DNA of 64,000 nt from Eunapius fragilis (taxonomy: Eukaryota > Porifera > Demospongiae > Spongillida > Spongillidae), in the NCBI GenBank assembly GCA_963681505.1, contig OY811989.1:3654854-3718853 (forward strand). The letters run 5' to 3'. This document shows positions 1 through 10,843 of this stretch, in pieces. Position numbers and translations under genes: made by a program. The notes beneath the pieces are model-generated. The model ran no database searches, was not told the DNA's origin, and worked only from the letters and a program-made list of their open reading frames with translations. Position 1 is the stretch's first letter. Each line of letters begins with the position of its first letter.

Positions 1-74
1 CTCAAGGTTTAGGTGTGAATATTCCACCTGATGTGTGTTGGGTATGGGGCTGCTAATTATCTGCGATTTGGTAG

Positions 75-671
75 GTGCTGAACATAAATGAGGAGCTGAA
101 GGTATCCAAACAACAGCAGGATAATGAACTTGGCCTGCAGCTGAAGCAGTATGTAGTTTGTACCAACCTCCTCCTCCTCCTCCTCCTGTGGTGCTTATCA
201 CTTCCTCTCATCTCCCTTTACACAGGATGAGCAGTGATTATCAGAAGAAGTTACAAAGGTCAGAAATGCACATCATCACATGCACATCACATGCACATCA
301 CATGCACATCACATGTACATCACATGCACATCGCATGCACATCACATGCACATCACATGCACATCACATGCACATCACATGTGCATTGTACTGCTGCTGT
401 TGTGACGTAGTGTAAACATTGCATGCAGGTTTGAGGAACAGCTGCGTGAAGAACGTCAAATAGTGCTGACCTTACAAACCCAACTGATTAGGTATGTGTT
501 GTGTGTAAGTTGTGTTTGTGTGTGTGGTGTACCAGTTGTGTGTGTACAATTTGTCTGTTACTAAATTTGGCCACTGTACAGTTCAGCCAACATGCACAAA
601 GAAAATTCAGCTGTACTGCGTGATCTGAAGTGGTAGGCAAATTGCATCCATTGTGAGGCTTCTAATATGTG

Positions 672-733
<62 letters not shown>

Positions 734-1141
734 AGTACTGCCACCCAAACACCTGCATCTGTCGATGAAGAGGCGTGCCAGAAGGGTTCCCCAGGAGGGA
801 AGAGGTGGGTCCTTGTTATAGCTGGTGTATGGGCTGTGTAGAAGTAGGGCAGGTATGTCTGACACCAGAATAAAAATAGGAAGCAACGCTGTCTCTATGT
901 ATGTTCATACATCCATACTCCCTCCCACCCTCTCCCCCTGTCTTTCACTCCCTTCCCCCTCTCTCCCTTTCTCCTTCCCTCCCTCTCCCCCCTCATTGCT
1001 TATGTAATGTTATTGTGCCATGAGGAAGCTCCGCCCCCTCTCACCTGGAGTGTTTGCCACAATCTAGTTTATGGATCTGTCTGTGTGGGTGGTCTATGCT
1101 CACACATTCCTGTCATTGATGGTCTAGCCTATATTCATTTG

Positions 1142-1212
<71 letters not shown>

Positions 1213-3422
1213 AACCTATCTTGGTAAAAGGGCGCCACCACCATAAGGAAAGACAATCTACATGTAGCATACGTAGTTGGAAGTATTGTAGCTTGGAAGT
1301 GTCATTATATTTAATATATTTATTTCTCTTTACTAATATTCAGAACTTCAGATGTCACACGTAGTACACTTGCTGACACCCAGAGGGAGCTAAAGGACAC
1401 CCGGGGTAAACTTTCTGACACCCAGAAGGAGCTAAAGGACACCCGGGCTAAACTTGCTGACACCCAGAGGGAGCTAAAGGACACCCAGGGTAAACTTTCT
1501 GACACCCAGAAGGAGCTAAAGGACACCCGGGCTAAACTTGCTGACACCCAGAGGGAGCTAAAGGACACCCAGGGTAATCTTTCTGACACCCAGGGTAAAC
1601 GTTCTGAAACCCAGAGGGATCTGGAAGCCGCCAGTACAGAGCTCCACGTAGGAGAGTCAAGGTACTCGGAGCAAGGATATGGTTGGGGAGGGGGTGGGGG
1701 GAGGATGGCATAAGGGATGCTCCACCACCTCCAGGTACTCACAGTAAGGATGTGAGGGGAGGGGAGATCACCAACACCACACACCTACATACCTCTTCCT
1801 GAAGTCCAGAGCTTACACAGTTTGTGGGTTGCAACATTTCAATCTCCTTGTACACAACGCTATCTATGTACTTTGTCCTTGTTTTTTTCATTACTACTCT
1901 ATAGGTAATCCATTAGATTATGGACAATTATAATCATCGGCAATATAGTATAGTTGCAATATTGCGTGCTAAAGTGAAGGCAGCAAAGACAAACATTGTA
2001 GTGAATGTCCATTCCACGGTATTCTCACTGGGGTGGAGTGTGTCGTTTATTTCGTACAGCATACCCTATAGTTATGTATGTAGTGGAGCGGCATCACCCA
2101 CCCCCACATTCCACTGCCCACCCCCTCCACCCTGATTGTAGCTTGTCAGGGAATCCGTTATCAATATGCTGTGTAGTATGTAGAATTGGTATGTGCTTGT
2201 GAGGGATGTTGTGTTGACTGTTCATTTCTGACCTTATCTAGTATGGAAAGTAGTGATCTGACAATGAAAATCTCAGAATTAGAAAAAGAAATTGAAAGGT
2301 TTGTAATTAATGCCATTGCAGGTGTGTGGGAACATATTACTGGCAGGTGAAACACAGGGTACATATTAAGTGTCATTGGGTGTGTTTCAGCATTTTTATA
2401 ATGTTGCTACGATGTGGTTAATATCCTTAGGGTGTGCATTAAGTAGTGTCAGTAGGACCATTGGTTAGTACTACTGTTGTCACTCATTGATCACCAGGTT
2501 GCAAGCTGAGAATAAGCAGCTGAAGGAAGACTATGCCATACTGGAAGAGAAGTACAGACCTTATAAGGTAAGGTGCTTTCAGTTTCAACTTAACAGTGTT
2601 CTATTGGTCACCACTTTTCTCCCTTCTGAGTATTTGTTGAAATACATTTTTAAAAATTCTGTGTGGGCGTGCCTGTGTGTTAACCATATATGGCATGGTG
2701 CTTACATTGTAGGATAAACTTGACGCATTAGAAGAGTTAAACCAACTGCTCAAGAGCCAGACTGAACTGGCCCAGTCAGAGGTATGCACTTGTGTGTACA
2801 CACACACAACACACACAAACACACAAACTGGTCCAGTGGAGGTATGCACGTGTACACACACAAACACACATGCATGCATACGCACACACATGTACACACG
2901 TAGACACACACACAAGCACAATTACTGCACTGTCTGTCATTCCCTCAGGCTGAAAAGATGTCAGATCAGTATGCCAAGTTGCTGGGTCATCAGAACTCAA
3001 AACAGAAGATCTTACATGTCAAAAAGCTGAAGGATGAGAACGCCGCTCTGAAACTGGTGAGTGTTGTAGGAGGGAAGAGAACAAACCAGTGATGCACCAT
3101 CTTCTGGGTGTGGGGAAGGAAATGTTGTCTGCAAACCATTCATGTAAGGTTGTGTTTACAAGCCAGTCATGTAAGGGAACACGTTGTCTACAAGCCAGTC
3201 CTGTACCATGTTCTGGGTGAACACTGACTGTGTCCACTAACAATGGTGATGACCTCACTATGTTTGCATCTGTAGGAGATAACTGAACTGAAGTCAGAAG
3301 TTACACGCCATAAAAGGACTATAAAACGGCTTGAGGATGAAGGCAGCTTAGGTACCAAGGAGCCTTTGAAGACCGTACCTCAAACTAAGGATCCCTCAAA
3401 GACGCTACTTCCAAAGAATTGA
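75..3422 (+). CDS. HMMR: HMMR/RHAMM homologue, 3' part of gene (5' end outside window)
   Basis: Ten exons can be joined: 75-148, 226-258, 429-491, 736-804, 1344-1661, 2242-2298, 2498-2567, 2713-2781, 2949-3056 and 3276-3422, giving 335 residues and a TGA stop. Every junction has GT and AG. The protein is almost wholly coiled coil. The exon at 1344 encodes a 14-residue repeat of the type L-x-D-T-Q-x-E-L-K-D-T-x-x-K. The decisive match is the C-terminal block in exon 2949, [16 protein letters not shown] followed by [14 protein letters not shown], which mirrors the conserved C-terminus of vertebrate HMMR. In vertebrates HMMR is a spindle and centrosome protein that binds microtubules and, extracellularly, hyaluronan. 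The first six introns are all phase 2, so those exons can be gained or lost without shifting frame. The N-terminus is missing because the gene enters from the left edge. The family call is strong; exact splice sites are read by eye. Confidence 0.85.
262..380. repeat. Short minisatellite, ~12-bp unit, in an HMMR intron
   Basis: The unit CACATGCACATC is repeated about ten times with small variations. It lies entirely within the intron between the exons ending at 258 and starting at 429. Confidence 0.8.
672..732. repeat. (GT)n microsatellite abutting an HMMR splice acceptor
   Basis: About 30 uninterrupted GT units run up to the acceptor CCAG at 732-735. The polypyrimidine tract of this intron is therefore replaced by GT repeats, which may weaken or modulate splicing of exon 736-804. 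Confidence 0.9.
1151..1210. repeat. (GT)n microsatellite in HMMR intron
   Basis: About 30 GT units lie in the intron between exons 736-804 and 1344-1661. The rest of this ~540-bp intron includes a CT-rich stretch (about 905-995). Confidence 0.9.
1344..1661 (+). repeat. 42-bp coding repeat inside HMMR exon
   Basis: This 318-bp exon has a 42-bp (14-codon, two-heptad) unit repeated about six times. Alternate copies differ in a fixed way (GCT GAC / TCT GAC and AGG / AAG), so the true duplication unit is probably 84 bp. The repeats are nearly identical at DNA level, which implies recent expansion or gene conversion. The reverse strand is open over the same stretch only because of the repeat. Confidence 0.85.
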
Positions 3423-3747
3423 GCGACAGTTGGGGTTGCGTGAAATACTGTGTTTGTCCGTCTGATGCATTCCCACCTCCAGTGCTCACTGTATGTACCT
3501 GTTATGCCCATTGCATTTACAGTATTATTTTTTACGTACTTTTCAGTTTTTGTTGCTCTTTTTTTCTGATTGTTTCTCAATGTTTGGTGTATGGCATGGA
3601 ATACTTTGTGTACATGTAATAATTTATGAATATAATTTTCATCTCCATGTGTAAAAGGTATGCTGTGTGTAAAAAGACTGCCGTCTGTACATTATTATAT
3701 GCATGCAGAGTGTTGATACATGGCTGTATAATGTGGCCCCGCCTCCC
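3423..3747. other. Convergent 3' intergenic space
   Basis: This 325-bp AT-rich stretch separates the HMMR stop from the stop of the TMEM272-like gene on the other strand. It must hold both 3' UTRs. I see no clean AATAAA, only AATAAT-like variants near 3618, and no further gene. Confidence 0.6.
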
Positions 3748-4821
3748 CTACACCACCGAGGACAGGTAGGAGGTTCTCGCAAGTGATCCGGAAGATGCCG
3801 ACTGATCAGCGCTGTGTTGTCTGGTGAGTACCTGGGTGTCGAGGTCACCCGAACCAATTCCAAAGTCGTTATTCTCCAACTGGGCTGAGCTCCCCTCACC
3901 ACTCCCAACAGTGTGTCCACTCTCCTCCTCCTCCTCCTCACCTACTCTCTCAACAAGGGTTTGATGATTAGGGTCGGGTTCTGGTTCCGGTTCCTGTGTG
4001 CTGCGGTCGGTCACGTTCCCCTTGAGACACAGGCCGCAGCAGCAGACGCAGGTGACCACCAGGACCAGTATGATGTAGCTGGATGTGATGGTCCCGAAGG
4101 CAAACTTGTACACCACCTCGTTGCACGACCTGAAGCCATCGCTGCTGACCCTGCTGTACACGTGGTAGATCCAGTAGTTGCCAGAGATCATCCACGCGAG
4201 CATGAAGAGGTTGAACGCTATGTTGAAGAGCCTCCAGCCGCAACGGATGCGATTGGCGTTGATGCAGGGGCATGCGTGGGGGGGTTGCATGTGAGCGTGT
4301 TTGGTGGCTAGCCTCTCGAATATTAGGAACAAGTTCTTTAAGATGCCCACTATGCCGGCCACAACCAGGAACACAGGGATGTTGGGTTGTATGGGACATT
4401 TGCCAACAAAGATAGATCCTGTGTGTGTGCATATATGTGTGTGTACAGTATGTGTACAGTATGTGTGTGTGCATGTGTGTGTATGTGCATATGTGTGCAT
4501 GTATTTGTGTGTGCATGTGTGTATTGTACAGTATGTGTGTGTGTGCATGTGTGTGTATGTGCATATGTGTGCATGTGTGTGTACAGTATGTGTGTGTGCA
4601 TGTGTGTATTGTACAGTATGTGTGTGTGTATGAATGGTGTGGGAGCATTCCGTGCAACATGTACACAATGTGTATATTATAGACCAATGCCAAGTTAAGA
4701 GCGCAACTAACACCTTACCAATGACCAGCATTGCTATAGGCACTGACATGAACACCAGAAGTAGAACAGAACATCCTACTACAAGACAGGAATTAGAGGA
4801 AGGGTACGTTGAACCTGGCAT
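3748..4821 (-). CDS. TMEM272-like four-pass membrane protein
   Basis: Two exons on the minus strand, 4719-4821 and 3748-4418, join in frame (ATT G | GA TCT) and give 257 residues if the ATG at 4821 is used. The protein has four hydrophobic segments. The motif GKCPIQPNIPVFLVVAGIVG at the start of segment 2 and GNYWIY in segment 3 are hallmarks of the TMEM272-like family, multipass proteins of unknown function. A Cys-rich stretch (CVCCCGLCLKG) ends segment 4 and may be palmitoylated. The cytoplasmic tail is acidic (EPEPEPDP, then a run of Glu) and Ser-rich. The start is uncertain: a pyrimidine-rich stretch ending in TAG inside the first exon could be an acceptor for an upstream exon around 4900-4960. 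It converges on HMMR. Confidence 0.75.
   Translation of the reverse strand: MPGSTYPSSNSCLVVGCSVLLLVFMSVPIAMLVIGKVLVALLTWHWSIIYTLCTCCTECSHTIHTHTHTVQYTHAHTHTVHTHAHICTYTHMHTHTYCTIHTCTHKYMHTYAHTHTCTHTYCTHTVHTHICTHTGSIFVGKCPIQPNIPVFLVVAGIVGILKNLFLIFERLATKHAHMQPPHACPCINANRIRCGWRLFNIAFNLFMLAWMISGNYWIYHVYSRVSSDGFRSCNEVVYKFAFGTITSSYIILVLVVTCVCCCGLCLKGNVTDRSTQEPEPEPDPNHQTLVERVGEEEEEESGHTVGSGEGSSAQLENNDFGIGSGDLDTQVLTRQHSADQSASSGSLARTSYLSSVV
4424..4632. repeat. Degenerate (GT)n/TGTGCATGTGTG repeat filling an intron
   Basis: Nearly all of the single intron of the TMEM272-like gene is a compound repeat of GT units broken by CAT, GCATGTG and ACAGTATG. Read on the minus strand it is a CA-rich tract running straight into the acceptor CACAG at 4419. 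Long His-Thr or Cys-Val frames across it are artefacts. Confidence 0.9.
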
Positions 4822-5493
4822 ATGACTACCACCTTACCCCTCCCCCCCCCCCCCCCCACCCCCCCCCTCAAGCAATACCTGTACTCAACACTATGTGTGC
4901 TGTCTTTCTCAGGCATGTCCAGCAGACACCACTACGACCCTCTGAGGCAAGCCTGCTGACAAAGATGGAGTAGTAGTCTGGTGGTGGAGCGACAAAGACT
5001 ACACAAAAATGGAGACCAATGGGCAGGAGAAAATAGCATCATCGTCAGAACGATCTCTAAATACTAATACAAATATATGTTTTGTACGTTTGTAACATCC
5101 AATAAACCGGGCCACACAGTTACAAATTCATGCCCACACGCTTAATAATAATATTCAACGAACCGTATGAATATGGGCAAATGAAAGACAACAAAATAAA
5201 AGGAAGACCTACCGTTTTCCAACTGAAAGTACGGAGGGGGGAGACTATTTAGTTGAGCCGGGTTGTCGGAAGCATTGACTAGCGAATTGTACGGCGGAGG
5301 GCCTTCTATCCCATCTTCGCCGACCTTTGACCACCAATGTTGTAATTATGCGATAACGTACAACCATTACTGTACCTGAGGTGCGGGCGAAGACATACTT
5401 GGCTTGGTTGTGATGCGCTTTAACTAGACTAGTTATTGTTGCAATCACTTTGTTACGTAACTTCCGCTTGCAAAATGGGGTTTCCCCCGGGGT

Positions 5494-5527
<34 letters not shown>

Positions 5528-5615
5528 CAGAATAAATAAGTGTGAACATAAAAAACAAACACGAGGATTAACAAGTTCCATAAAAAGATGAATCCTTTTT
5601 TTTCCCCCCCTAAAC
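4822..5615. other. Intergenic DNA with homopolymer runs
   Basis: The stretch holds a C-rich run (about 4844-4867), a poly-T run (about 5497-5525) and otherwise unremarkable sequence. It must include the 5' end of the TMEM272-like gene and the 3' UTR of GTPase gene 1. A possible small upstream exon of the former lies near 4910-4975, but I could not fix its frame. Confidence 0.5.
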
Positions 5616-6430
5616 TTAACAATTGCACCGTTTTCGCCATGAGGACTGTTGTGTTGTAGGTGCTAACTGTGGTTCAATGATGGACGTGGTGGAGAAGTGA
5701 TCCTTCTCACAATGTATCGAATGATCGCCCTCCCAGGTCTCGTACATTTCTTCCGCGAGCGATTGGACTAGCACGTTGAGCTTCTTGGAGTCTGCCAAGC
5801 TCTTTGCCGACAGCTCCTCGAACAGCATACAGTGCTCTTGCGCAAATCTCAAGCCATCCTCCAGCGAGACCTTCCTCTCGCCCTTTGCGTCAGCTTTGTT
5901 ACCTATGAGCGCACCCCTGACTCTGTGCTGCTTGCAGTTCTGGGTGATATCCTGCATCCACGACCCTAGGTTCGCGAAGCTCTCTTCGCTCGTGATGTCG
6001 TACACTAAGATGATGCCGTTAGCGTCAAAGTACTTTGGCGGCATGGACTCGCGGAACCGTTCCATCCCCGCGGTGTCCCACACGTCTACCTGTTTGTAAA
6101 ACGAGACGTATTAGGCCCCAGAGCATACGCACTGTCGCACACAAGTATACCACCCACACCCCCACATATAGACGCAATACACACACACACAGTGTACACA
6201 CACACAGATACAAACGCGTGCGCACAGGCACACACGCACAGCGCAAAACTATGGTAACTTACCATCGCGTGAAGTCCCGACTTTAGAGATAAGCGTTTCT
6301 TGTAGGTCTCAAAGCCGATCGTGACGCTCGGGCTATCATTCACAGTGCCCGATCTGTGCAAGAGCGCTAACGACGTCTTCCCCACGTTCCTGTCTCCGAG
6401 GAAAATCACCTTGAACCGAACGGCCTCCAT
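5616..6430 (-). CDS. Rab-like small GTPase 1 of the tandem array (Q-to-M)
   Basis: Two minus-strand exons, 6263-6430 and 5616-6089, join in phase 0 to give 213 residues starting at MEAVRFKVIFLGD. The G-box motifs are clear: P-loop GDRNVGKT, switch I TIGFETY, G3 WDTAGMERFR, G4 GNKAD and G5 ELSAKS. The typical Rab G3 is WDTAGQERFR; here the catalytic Gln (Ras Q61 equivalent) is Met. The C-terminus is KRCNC, a CXC double-cysteine prenylation signal of Rab type, so the protein should be membrane attached. The intron lies just before WDTAG, the same place as in the next three genes. An in-frame GTG further upstream is not needed as a start. Which Rab subfamily it derives from is not clear by eye. 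Confidence 0.85.
6131..6245. repeat. Imperfect CA-rich tract in intron of GTPase 1
   Basis: The 173-bp intron is mostly interrupted CACACA sequence. It carries no coding signal. Confidence 0.7.
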
Positions 6431-6996
6431 TGGTTCCGAGGTTGCCACCAGTGGCGTGTGACAACCATGCGTAATGGTGCGAATAGTTTTGTTTACACGT
6501 GCGACGTGCTTCGTTTTTAAAAATAAATATTACATGTATTCGTTGTATTCGTTAGCAGCAATGGCACGTCTGAATCCCTTCATATTATTTAAGTAGTTCT
6601 GCTGTACGCCGCATCTAAACAGAGTATGTTTTTTGCCTACGCGTTCAGCAGACCATCGATTTAATTAGGATTAATTACCACCTCGACAAACACCTACAAT
6701 GTGTACGGCGATTGCACGAAGCCATTTCGAGTTTGTTAATTCGAAATAGTCTTTGCAAATAAATAATGGAGGCTCGTTATGTTTTAAGTGCGTCGTGACG
6801 CAGCAAATGTGCACAGGTCAAGTGAAGTAATCACTTCAAAATGTAGCATGGACAGTTGAATACACATACCGGTTTGCACAAACGATGAATATGGAAACGT
6901 GACATACAGACAGTTAAAAAAAAAAAAAAAAAAACACCTAAAATGTTTGTGTAATGGTGGTAGCCCAGGTCTCACTTGTCGAGAGGGCCGAACTAG
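6431..6996. other. Intergenic spacer between GTPases 1 and 2
   Basis: The spacer is AT-rich, with a poly-A run (on the plus strand) around 6917-6934 followed by short unique sequence. It would contain the promoter of gene 1 and the 3' UTR of gene 2. No element or gene recognised. Confidence 0.6.
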
Positions 6997-8124
6997 TCAG
7001 CAGCATTGCTTCTTATGCTTTCCCATAGCAACACTGTAGGTAGGGGGGCTGTCTGAAGGCCCAGCATAAGATGAAGGCCCAGCGTAAGATGAAGGCCCAG
7101 CATAAGATGATGGGTAGTCCAATTCTATGACAGACTTTGTGTGTACACCAGAAGAGATTTGTTCCTTCTCCTTCTCCATTTCTTTACACATCTCTTCCAT
7201 CAAGGACTGTATAAGTGCATTTAGCTTCCACAGGCTAGAAGCTTCACTGGCTGAGAGTTCCTCAAATAGCATGCCGTACTTCTGAGCAAACGTTCTGCCT
7301 TTCAGTGTGGGTACCTTACGTTTTAGTTCGTCATCTGCCTTGTTGCCTACGAGTGCCATACAAACGTACTGCCGCCTGCAGTACGTTTCTATTTCCTTAA
7401 TCCACGACTCTAGGTGTGCAAAGCTCTCCTCGTTTGTGATATCATACACCAATACCACACCATTCAAGAGGTCATAGTAGCGCGGAGTCAATGATTGTCT
7501 GAATCGCTCCATACCAGCAGTGTCCCATATCTGCACCTATAGCAATTGGGCAAGAAAAAAAATTAAAAATTAATTCGGTGCCTTTATCGCCTAGGTAACG
7601 ATGCACTCACCTGAACAAAAGCACCCGCCTTGGTCTGGAGGTTTTTCGTGTAGCAGTCAAAGCCGATCGTGGCTTTCGGATTGGGCTGCACCTGGCCTGT
7701 CTGGTGTAAATGCGCCAGGGACGTCTTACCGACGCTGCTATCGCCGAGAAAGATGACCTTGAACCGCGGCTCGTGAACCACCTCCATCCAGTTCTCATCT
7801 ACCTGCACGCGAAGTATTACACCAATGCTTATATATATGTGTACTGTGTGTGTGGTTATGCTGGCTATAATAATTACGCCCATCCTCACGGTACACTCAC
7901 TAAAATGCATGTTGCTATATTACCGATAACAGCTAGCTGCGAGTGTACACACAGGAATACTAAGTCCGCTCGTAGCCTTCGGGACGAAGTACTGTACGAA
8001 AGGTTAAAAAAAAAAACTTATGCTACGCTGCCCCGTAAAATGACGTGAGCCTTGTGCAGTTATCCCGCTTGCTCATACTCACCTCTTTCAGATGCAAGGA
8101 GGTGTCCGACTGATTCACCGACAT
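6997..8124 (-). CDS. Rab-like small GTPase 2 of the tandem array (Q-to-M)
   Basis: Three minus-strand exons, 8083-8124, 7611-7802 and 6997-7536, all join in phase 0 and give 257 residues. The first exon encodes only MSVNQSDTSLHLKE. The G domain then follows: P-loop GDSSVGKT, switch I TIGFDCY, G3 WDTAGMERFR with Met for the catalytic Gln, G4 GNKAD and G5 ELSASE. The C-terminal tail contains a short repeat (SSYAGP three times, positions ~226-245), then KKQCC, a standard Rab CC geranylgeranylation end. The SSYAGP repeat comes from an 18-bp DNA repeat (7058-7110) and is likely recent. Head-to-tail with genes 1 and 3. Confidence 0.85.
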
Positions 8125-8383
8125 TATTTCGACTAACCAGCTGTTGCCACACACTTGTTTTGTTGACAAAGCGCTGCATAAGCTCTTATATATATATACG
8201 TATATTACATAATAATAACCATCAATAATTTAGCATTTTTAACACGTGCACGTATCGCGTCGGCCACCTGCGCTGAGCTAGCTCTGAAAATTAATAGTAA
8301 CATATTGTCAACTTACGTCGACCGCGGTCAGCACAGAAAAACGTACACGCAAAAAAAAAAAAAAAAAAAAAAAACATAACAAT
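8125..8383. other. Intergenic spacer between GTPases 2 and 3
   Basis: It holds a (TA)n stretch near 8190-8205 and a run of A at about 8350-8373 just past the stop of gene 3. The likely promoter of gene 2 lies here. No gene seen. Confidence 0.55.
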
Positions 8384-8941
8384 TTAACAATGATGATTAG
8401 TCCTCGCAGTAACTCGGTTCCGAACGTTGCGAGCCATCCTGTCCTGCCTTTCGACCAACCTTGCCGGGACGGGCTCCGCGGGCGCATCGATCGACTGCCA
8501 GTCGTCGGAGATCGGGACGGGTCCCAATGTGATCACGTGACTGGCCTGCATGACAGCTGTTCTGGCTTCCAGCTGCCGCCCCACCATATTAGTACACAAT
8601 GAACTCATTAGGCCAGTAAGCCTGTCGTAGCTATTCCTTTCGGCGGCAGAAAGCTCACCAAATACCATTCCGTACTCCTCCGCGAGCGTCCGCGCCTCCT
8701 CGATGGATACCTTTCTCTCGCTAACCCTGTCACCCTTGTTACCCAAGAGGGCCATCTGCGCGTTCTCCAGTCCTCTGTACTGCTTCAGTTCGCGCAGCCA
8801 GGTATCCCTTATGCTCACAAAGCTGTCCCTATCACCGATGTCATAGACAAAGACGACACCATCCGTGTCACGGTAATAGTTTGTAACTAGAGCACCCCTA
8901 AATTGTTCCATACCAGCAGTGTCCCACACCTGTAGCTGTGA

Positions 8942-8984
<43 letters not shown>

Positions 8985-10055
8985 TATGAGTACATGAGTA
9001 TTGCAAAGTTGGCACTTCTTGTGCACTTTTGCTACAAAAATAACTGTTCAAAGAGGACAAAGGTGTCACCTCATTAGGGAGTCATTGCAAACATGTCACC
9101 CTCATGGGGGGTCATTGCAAACATGTCACCTCATGGGGGGTCATTGCAAACATGTCACCTCATGAGGGGGTCATTGCAAACATGTCACCTCATGAGGGGT
9201 CATTGCAAACATGTCACCTCATGAGGGGTCATTGCAAGCATGCCACCTCATGAGGGGGTCATTGCAAACATGTCACCTCATGGGGAGTCATTGCAAACAT
9301 GTCACCTCATGAGGGGGTCATTGCAAACATGTCACCTCATGAGGGGGTCATTGCAAACATGTCACCTCATGAGGGGTCATTAATGCAAAGTACAGAAGGG
9401 GTGGGGATGGTTGGGGAGGAGGAGAGAAGGTTGTGGGAAGAGATGAGATGGTTGGAGGGAAGGAATGACTGCTACAGTCCACAATGGAGTAGATGCCTTG
9501 GTGATTCTGGGGAGGGGGCATATGTTGTTGACTTAGCATTGGAGCAGTAAGAGCAAAAAGGGAGACCAATGAGATTGCCATCTGCCCAAATATGCAGTAG
9601 TTTGTTTATGCAGACAGGAAAGGCAGGCTATATTCAAGATCACCACCAAAGCTACACATTGGGAGCGTTGTAAGGATTCATCACATCAAAGCTGGGGCGG
9701 GCCCCAGTGGTTCATTGAGGGTAACAAGAATCCAATGATTATAATTGTGGTGTGTGTGTGCCCATGTGCGCGAGCGTGTCTTTTTGAACAAAACAGGCTC
9801 TTCACACATCTAAACAACGACCTTGGAATATAAGCACTGACTTCTAAACCATTTCCACTGCAGTATTAAAGCTAGTCAACTCTCTCATATCCTTGAGTGT
9901 AAACAAAGCTCTGCTGCTGTTGTGCTAATTACTTTCTCAATATCACAACATTAGTAAGACGATCAGATGCCTCTCTGAGTACACGTGCACACCCACCCAC
10001 AAACGGTGTTCAAAACAACTTTCCTGTACTTGCATGCTACAGGATGTGCAAACCC

Positions 10056-10107
<52 letters not shown>

Positions 10108-10589
10108 CTTGCCAACTTCAAACATTGGAGCAGTGTATGTCAAATTGAAAAGAGGAAAAATTATATCCTTGGCACCAGCACTGTTGACCCCCATAGCCTG
10201 GCACTGTGGTCTAGATGATGCAGATAACCACAGGTCCTGTACACATACATGTACACAAGCTTTTGTTGGTCTGTACTTCAGACTCTTGTGGATAACCACT
10301 CACCACCAGACCACAGCTCCACATGGTTCCACCCCTCTGAGTATTATTATCAGATGGATTGAGCAAGGAGATGGTATTTGGTACACAGTGCCCTGACCAC
10401 CATCTTGGAATGTATGAAGTGCTCACCCCCCACTAGCATTAGGAGGCAGTTCACCCTATCCACTCAAACCAAACGTCTCATACATACAAGACCGATCATT
10501 AACTCTCCCCATCTATCAAAAACTGTCATCCAACCTTACACACACACACATGCACACACACACACATACACACACACACACCACACACA

Positions 10590-10620
<31 letters not shown>

Positions 10621-10773
10621 CTTCATATGTGTCAAGGTAGACCAAGTTGGCTTCAGGCACATCTAATCTAGTTAGCAGGTAATCAAAAGAAGTTGTCTAA
10701 TTTCATCAGATAACCAAATCACCCACACCAGACATATCCCCTCTTGCTGTCCCATGAGCCTAGAGTTCTCACA

Positions 10774-10843
<70 letters not shown>

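Noticed and set aside
4350-4698. His/Thr-rich and Cys/Val-rich ORFs on both strands
   Set aside because: They run through the CA/GT repeat that forms the intron of the TMEM272-like gene.
9068-9382. Regularly spaced repeats that might be taken for a CRISPR array
   Set aside because: The units are contiguous with no unique spacers, and the DNA is eukaryotic; it is a minisatellite.
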